From NCBI GenBank assembly GCA_903916195.1, contig CAIWVP010000177.1, positions 1 through 36,263 on the forward strand: 36,263 nt of DNA. Direction: 5' to 3'. Source of the stretch: an uncultured Verrucomicrobiota bacterium. Lineage in GTDB: Bacteria > Verrucomicrobiota > Verrucomicrobiia > Limisphaerales > UBA9464. Shown piece by piece: positions 1 through 10,295 of this stretch (positions are counted from its first letter, which is position 1; every line of letters starts with the position of its first letter). The position numbers were made by a program, and so were the translations under genes. The notes under the pieces were generated by a model, which did no database searches, was not told the DNA's origin, and saw nothing but the letters and a program-made list of their open reading frames with translations.

Positions 1-244
1 CCACCCCCTTGTGCGGGCCGTGGGGCTTGCCATCGATGACCAGCGAGCACGTGCCGCAGATGCCCTCGCGGCAGTCGTGGTCGAAGGCGATGGGCTCCTC
101 GCCGCCCCCCGCGAGCTGCTCGTTCATGACGTCGAGCATCTCGAGGAACGACATGCTCGGGTTCAGCTCGGGAGATTGGTACGTCTTGAACTCGCCGGAC
201 GCGTCCCGGTTCTTCTGCCGCCAGACCTTCAGCTTGACCTTCAT
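1..244 (-). CDS. sdhB: Succinate dehydrogenase/fumarate reductase iron-sulfur subunit, N-terminal part (cut by window edge)
   Basis: This is the start of the iron-sulfur subunit that passes electrons from the SdhA flavin to the quinone site of complex II at the inner face of the membrane. Only about 81 residues are in the window; the rest lies beyond the left edge. The plant-type 2Fe-2S motif is visible as C58-x4-C63-x2-C66 within [11 protein letters not shown], followed by the usual [12 protein letters not shown] stretch. The start ATG is at 244-242, 31 bp after the sdhA stop, so it is the third gene of the sdhC-sdhA-sdhB operon. The 3Fe-4S and 4Fe-4S motifs cannot be seen. The family assignment is secure because of the motif and the operon. 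Confidence 0.93.
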   Translation of the reverse strand, partial: MKVKLKVWRQKNRDASGEFKTYQSPELNPSMSFLEMLDVMNEQLAGGGEEPIAFDHDCREGICGTCSLVIDGKPHGPHKGV

Positions 245-275
245 TGTGTCGGGGAAATCAGGTTGGGTTTGAGGC

Positions 276-2234
<1,959 letters not shown>

Positions 2235-2235
2235 G

Positions 2236-3015
2236 TTACTTCGCGCCTCCTTTCAGGGCCTTCACGGCGCCCGGGGCGTCCGGGACGATCCCGGCCTTCA
2301 CGCGGTCCGCGTAGGCTTTGCCGTGTCGGAAGACGAGCACCGAGACCGGGATCGACGCGTATCCGATGAAGATCGCGAGGCTCGCGGCCTTGGCGAACGC
2401 CCCGATGCGCGGGCCCCAGACGTGGTCCTTCAGGCCGAGCGATTGGAACATCGCCGCGAGCCCGTGGCCGAGGTGGACGCTGAGCAGGCCCACCGCCACG
2501 AGGTAGAACAGAGCGACATACCACACACTGAACCCGCAGACGATCATCGCGTAGATGTCCGGATGGCCGCTGTTCGGCTCATAGAGCTCGTCGAAGTCGA
2601 AGCCCGCGCCGTTGATGGAATCGACGACCGCGGTGAAGTGGAGAAGGTGGTAGACGATGAAGGCGAGGACGATCAGGCCCGACATCAGCATCGTCCGCGA
2701 CGCGATGGAGGCCCCGAGGTCCTTGGTCTTCCCGGCATAAGGCTGCGGCCGGGCGGCCTTGTTCTGCGCGCTGAGCGTCACCGCGGAGGCGACGTGCAAC
2801 ACCACCATCGCGAGCAGCCCGATCCGCGCCGGCCAGAGGATCTCCGGCGTGGTCTTCAAGAAGTGGCCGTACCGGTTGATCGCCTCCGGCGGCAGGAAGA
2901 ACTGGAGGTTGCCGACCATGTGCCCGGTCACGAAGAGGAAGAGGCCCGCTCCCGTGAGGGCCATGATGTACTTCTTCCCCAGGGAAGATCGCCAGATGCT
3001 TTGCAACAGGTTCAT
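2236..3015 (-). CDS. sdhC: Succinate dehydrogenase cytochrome b subunit (type B, single membrane anchor)
   Basis: The 259-residue membrane anchor of complex II has about five hydrophobic segments and candidate haem-b histidines in [23 protein letters not shown] and VHLGHG. This is the di-haem, single-subunit arrangement of type-B succinate:quinone reductases, where one protein replaces SdhC plus SdhD. I chose ATG 3015 ([18 protein letters not shown]), where family similarity normally begins. The reading frame continues upstream to 3057, but the extra 14 residues look unlike the family. First gene of the sdhCAB operon; a possible promoter lies 46 bp upstream. No separate fourth subunit gene is present. 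Confidence 0.93.
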   Translation of the reverse strand: MNLLQSIWRSSLGKKYIMALTGAGLFLFVTGHMVGNLQFFLPPEAINRYGHFLKTTPEILWPARIGLLAMVVLHVASAVTLSAQNKAARPQPYAGKTKDLGASIASRTMLMSGLIVLAFIVYHLLHFTAVVDSINGAGFDFDELYEPNSGHPDIYAMIVCGFSVWYVALFYLVAVGLLSVHLGHGLAAMFQSLGLKDHVWGPRIGAFAKAASLAIFIGYASIPVSVLVFRHGKAYADRVKAGIVPDAPGAVKALKGGAK

Positions 3016-3060
3016 GGACACGTGCCCGGGAGCATCACTGGACGCCCTCCGAGTCAAACC

Positions 3061-3089
3061 ATCTAATGGGCGAAAAGGACGAACGTCAA
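3061..3089 (-). promoter_or_regulatory. Candidate sigma-70-type promoter of the sdhCAB operon
   Basis: On the minus strand TTGACG (complement of 3084-3089) is followed after 17 bp by TTAGAT (complement of 3061-3066), 45 bp before the sdhC ATG. The -35 hexamer matches consensus at five of six bases; the -10 is weak. It is the best promoter-like pair in the 97-bp gap between sdhC and the HAD gene. This is pattern matching only. Confidence 0.35.
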
Positions 3090-3112
3090 CGCATGAGCGG
3101 AAATTTGAGGCG

Positions 3113-3829
3113 TCATCCCGGAGAAGTTCCGCTAATGCCGGTCATCAGCAGACGCCCAGGCAACTCGGTGAGCGCGGCCATCCGGTCCGGTCCCGAGGCC
3201 TCGCGACGGTCGACCAACAGCGCCTGCCAGCCCGCCGATCGGGCGCCGTCGAGGTCTTCGCGGAAGCTGTCCCCGACATGCATCAAGGCCGACGACGGCA
3301 ACCCGAGCCGGTCGGCGGCATGGACGAAGATCTCCCGCGACGGCTTGTGGGCACCGATCTCGGCGGAGGCGACCACGAACTCGAAGCGGTCGGCCAAGCC
3401 GAGGCGGCCGAGCAGCGGCCGCAAACGCCCGTCCCAGTTCGACACGACCGCGATCCGCAGTCCGCGGGCGGCGAGGACCTCCAGGCACGGCACCACATCG
3501 GGGAAGACCCTCCACGCATCCGGTTCGGTGAACCGATGCCACAGCGCCCCGAACAGATCCGGATCCGCGGCCCGCCCGGTCAGTCCGGAGAACGTCGCCC
3601 GCACCAGGTCCATCCAAGCGCGGCGGGAATAGTCGAAGCCGTCTCCTTGATGAGCCGTCCGCCACGCGGCACGAAAACGCGCGTCGAGCCCATCGGCGTC
3701 CAGGGCACCGACCCCGAGACGGCCCGCGACCTCGGCGTAGACACCGCCCACCGAAGGCCACGGCTCGATGAGCGTGCCGCCGACATCGAAGGTCACTGCG
3801 CGGACCTCGGTGCCTGCGGTCCGGCTCAT
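3113..3829 (-). CDS. HAD-superfamily hydrolase (subfamily IA, HDHD3/DREG-2-like)
   Basis: A 238-residue HAD-like protein, probably a small-molecule phosphatase of unknown substrate. Motif I is AVTFDVGGTLIEP with the nucleophile D15, but the usual second Asp (DxD) is Gly17, as in DREG-2/HDHD3-type members. Motif II is VVSNWDGRL (S130, N131), motif III is the Lys in AHKPSREIF (K162) and motif IV is HVGDSFREDLDGA (D187, D192). A helical cap domain occupies roughly residues 22-105. The open frame extends upstream to 4441, but that part is antisense-like sequence inside the next gene. The real ATG at 3829 overlaps the upstream stop by 4 bp (ATGA), so it is translationally coupled to the secreted CAP protein. 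The loss of the acid/base Asp leaves activity uncertain. Confidence 0.88.
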   Translation of the reverse strand: MSRTAGTEVRAVTFDVGGTLIEPWPSVGGVYAEVAGRLGVGALDADGLDARFRAAWRTAHQGDGFDYSRRAWMDLVRATFSGLTGRAADPDLFGALWHRFTEPDAWRVFPDVVPCLEVLAARGLRIAVVSNWDGRLRPLLGRLGLADRFEFVVASAEIGAHKPSREIFVHAADRLGLPSSALMHVGDSFREDLDGARSAGWQALLVDRREASGPDRMAALTELPGRLLMTGISGTSPG

Positions 3830-5841
3830 CGCACGCTCACCCGCAGATAGCCCGCCGCATCCGACACCGGGACCTGCTTGAAGCTGAACTTCCCGGGCGA
3901 ATTGGTCGCGAACGTCGCGGCGACCGCCGCCCACGGCCCCGTGGGGGAGACGGAGCGCTCCAGGCCCACGAGCACCGGCACGCCCGTCACCTGGAAATCG
4001 AGGCGAAGGTTGCCGTTCGGCCCGAGCACGACCGCGCTGGGCCCGACCGTCACCGCGATGGGCGGGACGGTCGTGGTGGTGGCCAGGACCCACGGACCGG
4101 CGGCGTAGGTGTGGGCACCGACCTTCGGCGCGACCCGCAGCGCAAAATCGCCGGCGACCAGGGGTGTCAGCTCGAAAACCGGTTCCGGGACCGTCGAGGC
4201 CTTGATGTCGGTGAGTTGCTCGACCCCCGTGAACCGCACGTCGTCGAAATAGAAACCGCTCGCGAAGTTCGTCCCGGGGAAATAGGTCGATCCGTTGCCC
4301 TTCACCACGGAATAGACGAACCGCACGCTCATCTCCTGGCCTGCGAAGGGCGCGAGCGCGACGTAACGGGCGGAAAACCGGTCCTCGATGGTCCCCCCGT
4401 TGTTCACGACGCGGCCGAACTGCTCCCAGACCGTGACCCACGACGTCCCGTAGTTGGTCGAGACCTGGACGCTGGCGACCTGGTTCGTGGTCGCGGACCC
4501 GAGGCGGGTCGCGAAGCTCAACGTCCCGCCGGGCGTCGAGCGGATACGGGGGACGAACGTGAGCGACTCAGGCTCGGGCGTCTGGGTCGCCAGATGATAG
4601 CTCGCGAGACCGGTCGCCCGGCTTTCTGTCGAGACCACCCGATAGCCCGGGGTGACCGACGCGACAAAATCGTCCGCGCCCGATTCCGCGCCGAACACCG
4701 CCGTCAGCGGCACACGCCGCGCATATTCCCAGACATAGGCCGTGGCGCCCGGCACGGACGTCGCCGCGTAGGTGTTCGGCCCGCCGAGAAACGCCGCGCC
4801 CGGGCCGGCCACGACCGGAGGCACGTAGGCCATCCGGAGGTCCAGCTTCACGTTGGCACCGCCGGCCACCGTGACCTCCTTCGGAGCCGGCGAGAACCCC
4901 GTGCCGCTGAATCGGACGAGGTGCGGACCGTCCCCGGACGGCACCGCGTAGCCGCCGGACGCCGTGGTGACGGCGAACGAATCGCCGTCCGACACCTCGA
5001 CCGTGATCCCGCCCACGCCTTCGCCGATGTCGTAGAACTGGTTCCCGTTCAAGTCATAGTACGCCACGCCCGTGACCAGCGGCGGCAGATCCGAGCGCGA
5101 GCCGAAATCGAGCGTGACCACCTGCGGACCGACCGTGTTCGTCTCGCCGGGCCGGACCACCGTGCGGGAACCCTCGATGACGCCGATGCCGACCTCGCGG
5201 AACACCGGGTTGTGGTTGCTGACGCGGTGGCCGACACCGACCTGGACGCCACCGGGGCCGAAGCCCCAGTCCACCTCGAACCCGGCGTGTCCGTAGTCGA
5301 CCGACCTCGCGTAGGCGAAAACGCTCTCTCCGCCCGCGGCCGCGGGATACCCGGACCGCTGGAAACGATCCCCCGTCGTGTTCACGATGTTCGTCGAACC
5401 GGCCGGATCCGTCTCCTCGTGGGCCTGGATCGCGTTGTTGAACATCCACGCGGTGTGGCCGCGGGCCATCTCGGACAAGCGCGGCTCAAATGCGAGCGGT
5501 TGCGCCGGCACCAAGGCCGCGAGATCCGTGCGCAGCTTCGCGAGGTCGACGCCGAAGATCCCGTAGGTCTCGACGATGTCCGGGTCCTTCGTCGCGGCAA
5601 GGCGTTCGCCTTCCGCCTTCGGATCGGCCCGCGTGCGGTTGACGAGCTCCAGATACATCTGCTCCTCATCGGTCGGGTCGCCGATCAGGTACCGGTCGCC
5701 ACCCGAAGCCGGCGCGGCATGTCCGTTCGCGGTGGGGGCCATCTGGAGAAAGACCGGCGGCAAAGGCGGCGCGTGGAGATCGGCGAGCGCGCCCGGGGCC
5801 CCGGCGACGGCAAAAGCGAAGAGGATATGACGGATCTTCAT
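3826..5841 (-). CDS. Secreted CAP (SCP/PR-1) domain protein with SdrD-B-like and beta-rich modules
   Basis: A 671-residue exported protein. ATG 5841 begins a typical signal peptide, MKIRHILFAFAVAGAPGALA, with cleavage likely near residue 20. Residues about 58-215 form a CAP domain (EEQMYLELVNRTRADP, then ARGHTAWMFNNAIQAHE and a Gly-rich VGVGHRVSNHN region). Residues about 245-330 look like an SdrD-B/Cna-B domain with an acidic YYDLNGNQFYDIGEG loop that may bind calcium. The remainder is predicted beta-rich, ending in a short module (LDFQVTG...LERSVSPTGPW) of a type common at the C-termini of verrucomicrobial secreted proteins. The open frame starts 11 codons earlier, but that extension does not look like a signal peptide. 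No PEP-CTERM tag is seen. Function unknown; a cell-surface or matrix protein is the likeliest reading. Confidence 0.85.
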   Translation of the reverse strand: MKIRHILFAFAVAGAPGALADLHAPPLPPVFLQMAPTANGHAAPASGGDRYLIGDPTDEEQMYLELVNRTRADPKAEGERLAATKDPDIVETYGIFGVDLAKLRTDLAALVPAQPLAFEPRLSEMARGHTAWMFNNAIQAHEETDPAGSTNIVNTTGDRFQRSGYPAAAGGESVFAYARSVDYGHAGFEVDWGFGPGGVQVGVGHRVSNHNPVFREVGIGVIEGSRTVVRPGETNTVGPQVVTLDFGSRSDLPPLVTGVAYYDLNGNQFYDIGEGVGGITVEVSDGDSFAVTTASGGYAVPSGDGPHLVRFSGTGFSPAPKEVTVAGGANVKLDLRMAYVPPVVAGPGAAFLGGPNTYAATSVPGATAYVWEYARRVPLTAVFGAESGADDFVASVTPGYRVVSTESRATGLASYHLATQTPEPESLTFVPRIRSTPGGTLSFATRLGSATTNQVASVQVSTNYGTSWVTVWEQFGRVVNNGGTIEDRFSARYVALAPFAGQEMSVRFVYSVVKGNGSTYFPGTNFASGFYFDDVRFTGVEQLTDIKASTVPEPVFELTPLVAGDFALRVAPKVGAHTYAAGPWVLATTTTVPPIAVTVGPSAVVLGPNGNLRLDFQVTGVPVLVGLERSVSPTGPWAAVAATFATNSPGKFSFKQVPVSDAAGYLRVSVR

Positions 5842-5903
5842 CGTCCCGCATCTCTTAGACGAACGCCCGGCCACCGGGCGAGCGCAAAGACCCGGCCCCG
5901 GGA

Positions 5904-7361
5904 TCAGCGAGGCGTTTCGCCGACCACCGCCGCAAGGTCCTCGGAGGTCCAGTTCTGCCGGACCGCCTCGAGCGCATCGGCCGCCCGGCCATGTTGCCAG
6001 ACCGCGTAACGGATCGCGAGGAGCGGATCACGGAGGCACGACGGTTGCGCCAAGAGTCCGGCGAGGAAGCCGGCGAGCACGTCGCCGCTCCCGCCTTGTG
6101 CCAAGCCGGGATTGCCGCTCGGGTTCACGAAGACGGGGTCCTCCTGCCCGGGACCGGCGACGAGGGTCTGGTGACCCTTCAGCACGACATGGCATCCGCC
6201 CACCGCGGCCGCGGCAGCCCGGAGAACCTCCGGACGCCCTGCCGCAGCCGGACCGTCCCCGATGATCCGCTTCGCCTCGCCGGGATGCGGCGTGATGACA
6301 CGGAGGGCGCCCGTCAGAACGGGGCCGTTGCGCCGCACGTCCTCCGCCAACCAATCGAGAGCGCTCGCATCCGCGACCATCGGGACCGGCAGATCCCGCC
6401 ACCAGGCGACCACCTGGGCGCGTAGCCACGCCGGGACATCGGCTCCGGCGAGACCGGGCCCGACCAGCAACGCCGAGATCTTTTCCGGCAACGCGACCGA
6501 CCCGCTCCAAGCCTTCACCATCGGAGCGCACATCTGCGATGCGACCGGCACATAGGCATCCGGCGACGTCACCACGGTCACCAAGCCGGGACGGGTGCCG
6601 CCGGCACCGCGCGCAGCGAGCACCGCGGATCCGTGGTGGCCGGAGCTGCCCGCGATGATCACGAGATGCCCGAAACTGCCTTTGTGCGAGACCACCGACC
6701 GGGCAGGAGGGAATCCCGCGAAATCCTCCGGCATCGTCCACATCGTGCCGGACCCGGGACCGGCCCCCGGGAGGGCTTCCGGCCAGGCCGACAACCCGAT
6801 GTCCGTCGCGACCTCCAACCGGCCGACATGCTCCCACGCCCCTTCTCGCAGGAGGCCTTGCTTCGGCGCACCGATGGTGAGCGTCACTGTCGCACGGACC
6901 GCGCCACCGCGCGGCCTCCCGGTGTCGGCATCCAGACCGGACGGGATGTCGACCGCAAGGACCGGGACATCGGAGGCATTGACGGCGGCGAACAACTGGA
7001 TCCACTCGGGCGAAAGGTCGCGGTCGAGGCCGGTGCCGAAGAGCCCGTCCACGATGAGGACGGGGCGCCGGGGGGAAGCGATCTGGGCGGCGAGGTCCGA
7101 AAAGGCGTGGGCCGGGTTGAAGACGTTGATCGGCTTGAGGTCGCGGTCGGCGACCAGGGGTGCCGCGGCACGGACATCGTCTCCGTTGTGCCCGCGGCCG
7201 GCGAGCATCACCACGCGGTCGCCGGCGCGCGACATCGCGCGGATCTTCGACGCGACGCGTTCACCGACGCGTGCGATCACGTCCTTTTCCCGGGCACCCG
7301 CGGCCCAGGAGGCGTTCTCCCAAGCGCGCATCTGTCCGGCGGTGAGGACGGGGACGGGCAT
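5904..7361 (-). CDS. nnr: Bifunctional NAD(P)H-hydrate epimerase / ADP-dependent NAD(P)H-hydrate dehydratase
   Basis: This 485-residue enzyme repairs damaged nicotinamide cofactors: the N-terminal half epimerises R- to S-NAD(P)HX and the C-terminal half dehydrates it with ADP. The YjeF_N domain covers about residues 1-215, with GRGHNGDD near residue 55, DGLFGTGL near 105 and AVDIPSGLDADTG near 135. The ribokinase-like YjeF_C domain covers about 225-480, with KGSFGHLVIIAGS and the signature GNPGLAQGGSGDVLAG near residues 415-432. The fused architecture is the usual bacterial one. Transcribed in the same direction as the CAP gene 62 bp downstream. The start ATG 7361 gives the expected N-terminus (VLTAGQMRAWE). 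Confidence 0.95.
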   Translation of the reverse strand: MPVPVLTAGQMRAWENASWAAGAREKDVIARVGERVASKIRAMSRAGDRVVMLAGRGHNGDDVRAAAPLVADRDLKPINVFNPAHAFSDLAAQIASPRRPVLIVDGLFGTGLDRDLSPEWIQLFAAVNASDVPVLAVDIPSGLDADTGRPRGGAVRATVTLTIGAPKQGLLREGAWEHVGRLEVATDIGLSAWPEALPGAGPGSGTMWTMPEDFAGFPPARSVVSHKGSFGHLVIIAGSSGHHGSAVLAARGAGGTRPGLVTVVTSPDAYVPVASQMCAPMVKAWSGSVALPEKISALLVGPGLAGADVPAWLRAQVVAWWRDLPVPMVADASALDWLAEDVRRNGPVLTGALRVITPHPGEAKRIIGDGPAAAGRPEVLRAAAAAVGGCHVVLKGHQTLVAGPGQEDPVFVNPSGNPGLAQGGSGDVLAGFLAGLLAQPSCLRDPLLAIRYAVWQHGRAADALEAVRQNWTSEDLAAVVGETPR

Positions 7362-7470
7362 GTTCTTCTATGGGTGCGGATGAGGACCGGTGCGCGGGCA
7401 ACCTTGATGCGCCGAGGCGGCCCCGACAGGACCGTTTTCGCGGCAGCGCACGTGGAGCGCAAGCAACGGT

Positions 7471-8937
7471 TCAGTGGACGGCGAGCTCCTGCCGGATGCC
7501 GAACTTGTCGACGCGTTTGCGCAACGTGGCGCGGGTGATGCCGAGCAGCTTGGCCGCCTGGACCTGGTTGCCCTTCGTCTCCTTGAGCGCCTCGATCACC
7601 AGTTCTCGTTCGACCGCCGGGAGGACCTTGAGCTTGGGGTCGGCGCGGGCGAAGCGGAAGAGCGCCCGGGCGATCCCGGGAAGATCGAGCGGGGCCGACG
7701 GGGTCGAGGACGCTGCCGGCGCCGGTGCCGATGGCGATGTCTCCATGGCGGCGGGGCGGGCTGCCAGCGTCGCGGCCATCACCTCCATCGGAAGGTCGGC
7801 GGGAAGGATCGCCGCCCCCTTGGCCACCACCATCGCGCGGCGAAGGACGTTCTCGAGCTCCCGGACGTTTCCCGGCCAATGGTAGGCCTCCAGCGAAGAG
7901 AGCGTGGCTTGCCCCATGGACTTCGGCTTGCCGCCCGGCCCGGCGAGCTTGCGCAGGAAATAATCCACCAGGAGCCGGATGTCGTCCCGCCGTTCGCGGA
8001 GCGGAGGCAGTTGGATGCGGACGACGTTCAACCGGTAGAAGAGGTCCTCGCGGAACTGCTTCGCGGCGACGGCCTCCTCGAGCGGTTTGTTGGTCGCGGC
8101 GATCACCCGGACATCGGCCTTGATGGTCTCGTTGCCGCCGACGCGCTCGAACGTGCCGTTCTGCAGCACCCGGAGGATCTTCGTCTGCGTGGTCGGCGAC
8201 ATGTCGCCGATCTCGTCCAGGAAAAGCGTGCCCTTGTCGCACTGCTCGAACTTGCCGATCCGCTGCATCGCGGCACCGGTGAAAGCCCCCTTCTCGTGGC
8301 CGAAGAGCTCGGATTCGAGCAGGTTCTCGGGGATCGCGGCGCAGTTGATCGCGAGGAACGCCCGGTCCACCCGGCGACTGTGATGGTAGATCGCGCGGGC
8401 CACCAGCTCCTTGCCCGTGCCGCTCTCACCGGTGATGAGCACCGTCGCGTCCGTCGCCGCGGTCTGGCCGACGAGCTTGAAGACCTCCTGCATGCGCTCG
8501 CTGCGACCGATGACACCGACGTCGTAGTCCTCCGCCTCGAGCATCGGCTGGAGCGAGACCGCCTGCTTCATGTCGCGGGCGGCCTTGAGCGCGTTGGCGA
8601 CGAGCACCTTGAGCTTCGGCACGTCGAACGGCTTCAGCAGATAGTCGTAGGCGCCGAGCTTCATCGCCTCGATGGCGGTCTGCGTCGTGCCATAGGCCGT
8701 CATGAGGATGACGGGGAGCTTCGGGTCGAGCTGCCGGATGCGACGGAGCGTCTCGAGCCCGTTGAGCCCGGCCATGCGGATGTCGGACAGCACCAGGTCG
8801 GGCTTGATCTTGGGGATGAGCCGGAGGCCCTCTTCGCCGCTCGAGGCCGTGTGGAGCTCCAGCTCCGGGGAATCGAAGATGCGGCGGAAGGAATATTGGA
8901 CGTCGACCTCGTCGTCGATCAGCAGGAGTTTGTCCAT
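7471..8937 (-). CDS. NtrC-family sigma-54-dependent response regulator
   Basis: A 488-residue transcription activator. The receiver domain (residues 1-120) has the acidic pocket D8/E10 region, phospho-acceptor D52 (VLSDIRM), T80 and K102. The AAA+ domain has Walker A GESGTGKE (170-177), the sigma-54 contact loop GAFTGA (217-222) and Walker B GTLFLDEIGD (236-245). A linker rich in Ala/Pro/Ser leads to a Fis-type helix-turn-helix near residues 445-480 (GNQVQAAKLLGITRATLRKRV). All motifs needed for activity are intact. ATG 8937 has a GGGAG ribosome-binding site about 6 nt upstream; the open frame to 9045 is upstream non-coding sequence. No histidine kinase is adjacent, so partner and regulon are unknown. 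It is divergent from the dksA-like gene. Confidence 0.93.
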   Translation of the reverse strand: MDKLLLIDDEVDVQYSFRRIFDSPELELHTASSGEEGLRLIPKIKPDLVLSDIRMAGLNGLETLRRIRQLDPKLPVILMTAYGTTQTAIEAMKLGAYDYLLKPFDVPKLKVLVANALKAARDMKQAVSLQPMLEAEDYDVGVIGRSERMQEVFKLVGQTAATDATVLITGESGTGKELVARAIYHHSRRVDRAFLAINCAAIPENLLESELFGHEKGAFTGAAMQRIGKFEQCDKGTLFLDEIGDMSPTTQTKILRVLQNGTFERVGGNETIKADVRVIAATNKPLEEAVAAKQFREDLFYRLNVVRIQLPPLRERRDDIRLLVDYFLRKLAGPGGKPKSMGQATLSSLEAYHWPGNVRELENVLRRAMVVAKGAAILPADLPMEVMAATLAARPAAMETSPSAPAPAASSTPSAPLDLPGIARALFRFARADPKLKVLPAVERELVIEALKETKGNQVQAAKLLGITRATLRKRVDKFGIRQELAVH

Positions 8938-9135
8938 CGTTCGCTCCCATTGTAGTGCCGGACCGGGGTCTTGCCAACACCCCCGATGGCTCCGGGATGC
9001 GGGCCGGGCCGTCGCAGAAGATTTTTGTGGCAATGGAAGGCTCATTTGCTACTTTGCGCGGCCTTCGTTCCGGCCGGACATCCTCGGGGATGTGCTGTCG
9101 GCCAAGAAAACCAGCATCCGGCTCGGGAAAACACT

Positions 9136-9759
9136 GTGAGCGCCAACAAAAATTCGGCCAAGAAACCGGCCCCGAAGACCCCCTTGGTCCACGGCAAGAG
9201 CGTGGGCTCGGCGAGCGCTGCATCCATCTTGGGCCGCCCGCTGGCGAAGAACTCGAAGACCGGGGCCAACAACATGAGTTGGATGCCGGTCAACAAGATC
9301 AAGCCCGAGTGGCAGAAGTTCTACCAGAACCTGCTCGACTTGCACGGCCGCCTCCGCGACCAGATGAGCGGGCTGGCCAAGGAATCCCAGTCCCAGATGG
9401 AGAGCTATAGCCTCCACATGGGCGATTCCGGCACCGACAATTTCGACCGCGATTTCGCCCTCAGCATGCTCTCGTCCGACCAGGACGCGGTGTATGAGAT
9501 CGAGGAGGCGTTGAAACGCATCGAGAAGGACACCTACGGCGTCTGCGAGCTCACGCAGAAGGTCATCCCGAAAGCTCGGCTCGAAGCGATCCCCTGGGCC
9601 CGCTTCACAGTCGAGGCCCAAGCCCAGCTGGAGAAGGAAGGTGCCCTCAAGCAACGTCGTCTCGGTGCCCTCGGCACCGTGGATGCCGCCGGCGGCTCGG
9701 AAGCCGACGATGGCGACGACGAGCCGGACGAGAAGCCCTCAGCCAAAGAGAAGGAATAA
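9136..9759 (+). CDS. TraR/DksA-family transcription factor with degenerate zinc finger
   Basis: A DksA-like protein of about 207 residues that would bind the RNA polymerase secondary channel and modulate initiation. The coiled-coil region spans about residues 55-130 with an acidic tip-like DNFDRD (101-106). The finger region YGVCELT..IPKARLEAIPWARFTVEAQ aligns with the family signature. Only one of the four zinc ligands remains: C137, T140, T158, A161 at the canonical x2-x17-x2 spacing. This resembles zinc-independent DksA2. A Lys/Ala-rich N-terminus and an acidic tail are extra. The start is uncertain: GTG 9136 is taken because similarity and a reasonable length begin there, and ATG 9274 is the alternative. 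It lies 6 bp before rpmG, likely in one operon. Confidence 0.85.
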   Translation: MSANKNSAKKPAPKTPLVHGKSVGSASAASILGRPLAKNSKTGANNMSWMPVNKIKPEWQKFYQNLLDLHGRLRDQMSGLAKESQSQMESYSLHMGDSGTDNFDRDFALSMLSSDQDAVYEIEEALKRIEKDTYGVCELTQKVIPKARLEAIPWARFTVEAQAQLEKEGALKQRRLGALGTVDAAGGSEADDGDDEPDEKPSAKEKE

Positions 9760-9765
9760 GGATTT

Positions 9766-9933
9766 ATGCCCCGCGAAGTCGTTACCATCGAGTGCACGGA
9801 AGCGCGCAAGGAAGGCAAGCCGCCCTCCCGCTACCAGACCACCCGCAACAAGAAGCTGCAGACCGAGAAGGTCGAGAAGAAGAAGTTCAATCCCTTCCTC
9901 CGCCGTCACACCCTGCACCGCGAAATCAAGTAA
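9766..9933 (+). CDS. rpmG: 50S ribosomal protein L33 (cysteine-poor form)
   Basis: This 55-residue protein reads [17 protein letters not shown] and ends [15 protein letters not shown], which is unmistakably bL33 of the large ribosomal subunit near the E site. The two CxxC pairs of zinc-binding L33 forms are absent; a single C10 remains, so this is the 'C-minus' type. AAGGA lies 6 nt before ATG 9766. It sits between the dksA-like gene and rpsR with 6 bp and 3 bp gaps, so the three are almost certainly co-transcribed. Confidence 0.95.
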   Translation: MPREVVTIECTEARKEGKPPSRYQTTRNKKLQTEKVEKKKFNPFLRRHTLHREIK

Positions 9934-9936
9934 GCC

Positions 9937-10185
9937 ATGCCCCGCAAGACCAAACTCGAGGACAAGAAGAAGCGCCGCAATTCGTCCTCGCGCACCCCGC
10001 GCCCGAGGCCGAAAGTCGATTTCACGATCGACGCCATCGACTACAAGAACGTCACGATGCTCAAGCAGTACGTGACGGAGAACGGTCGAATGCTGCCGCG
10101 CAAGTACACCGGCCTTCCCGCCCACTATCAGCGCCGTTTGTCCGTCGCCATCAAGCGCGCCCGGCAGATGTTGTTGATGAAGTGA
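9937..10185 (+). CDS. rpsR: 30S ribosomal protein S18
   Basis: This 82-residue protein carries the bS18 core [26 protein letters not shown] and the C-terminal [15 protein letters not shown] helix. bS18 binds the platform of the small subunit next to S6. The N-terminus is unusually Lys/Arg/Ser-rich, and the protein has no cysteine at all; zinc-type S18 proteins carry a CxxC before IDYK and a Cys after the TG turn. It starts 3 bp after rpmG and is followed by a strong terminator, so it ends the operon. Confidence 0.95.
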   Translation: MPRKTKLEDKKKRRNSSSRTPRPRPKVDFTIDAIDYKNVTMLKQYVTENGRMLPRKYTGLPAHYQRRLSVAIKRARQMLLMK

Positions 10186-10207
10186 GGTAGCCTCGTCGGT
10201 GCCGTCG

Positions 10208-10239
10208 AAAACCCGCTGGCTGACGCCAGCGGTTTTTTC
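10208..10239 (+). terminator. Rho-independent terminator after rpsR
   Basis: An 8-bp perfect stem CCGCTGGC (10213-10220) / GCCAGCGG (10225-10232) with a TGAC loop is followed by six T residues (10233-10238) and preceded by AAAAC. It lies 22 bp after the rpsR stop and separates the ribosomal-protein operon from the zinc operon. Confidence 0.92.
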
Positions 10240-10246
10240 TCGCACC

Positions 10247-10271
10247 ATGGATGCAATCGATTTGCATCCAT
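10247..10271. promoter_or_regulatory. Perfect inverted repeat before znuA: candidate Zur operator
   Basis: Two 10-bp arms, ATGGATGCAA (10247-10256) and TTGCATCCAT (10262-10271), are exact reverse complements around the spacer TCGAT. The element ends 24 bp before the znuA ATG in the only promoter-sized gap of a zinc-uptake operon that also encodes a Fur-family repressor. Size and symmetry suit a Fur/Zur dimer site. That Zur is the binder is inferred from position. The sequence is not the enterobacterial Zur consensus, and the core TGCAAT/TTTGCA recalls other Fur-family boxes. Confidence 0.6.
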
Positions 10272-10295
10272 AAAACGGGCCGTTAGGTTCCAGCC

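Noticed and set aside
4111-6009. Long plus-strand open frame
   Set aside because: It is antisense to the CAP protein and the end of nnr; Arg-rich, with no motif.
9027-9052. Imperfect inverted repeat GTGGCAATGGA / TCATTTGCTAC before the dksA-like gene, considered as a second Zur site
   Set aside because: Only 8 of 11 positions match, and the spacing and sequence differ from the perfect element at 10247-10271. It is not good enough to call.
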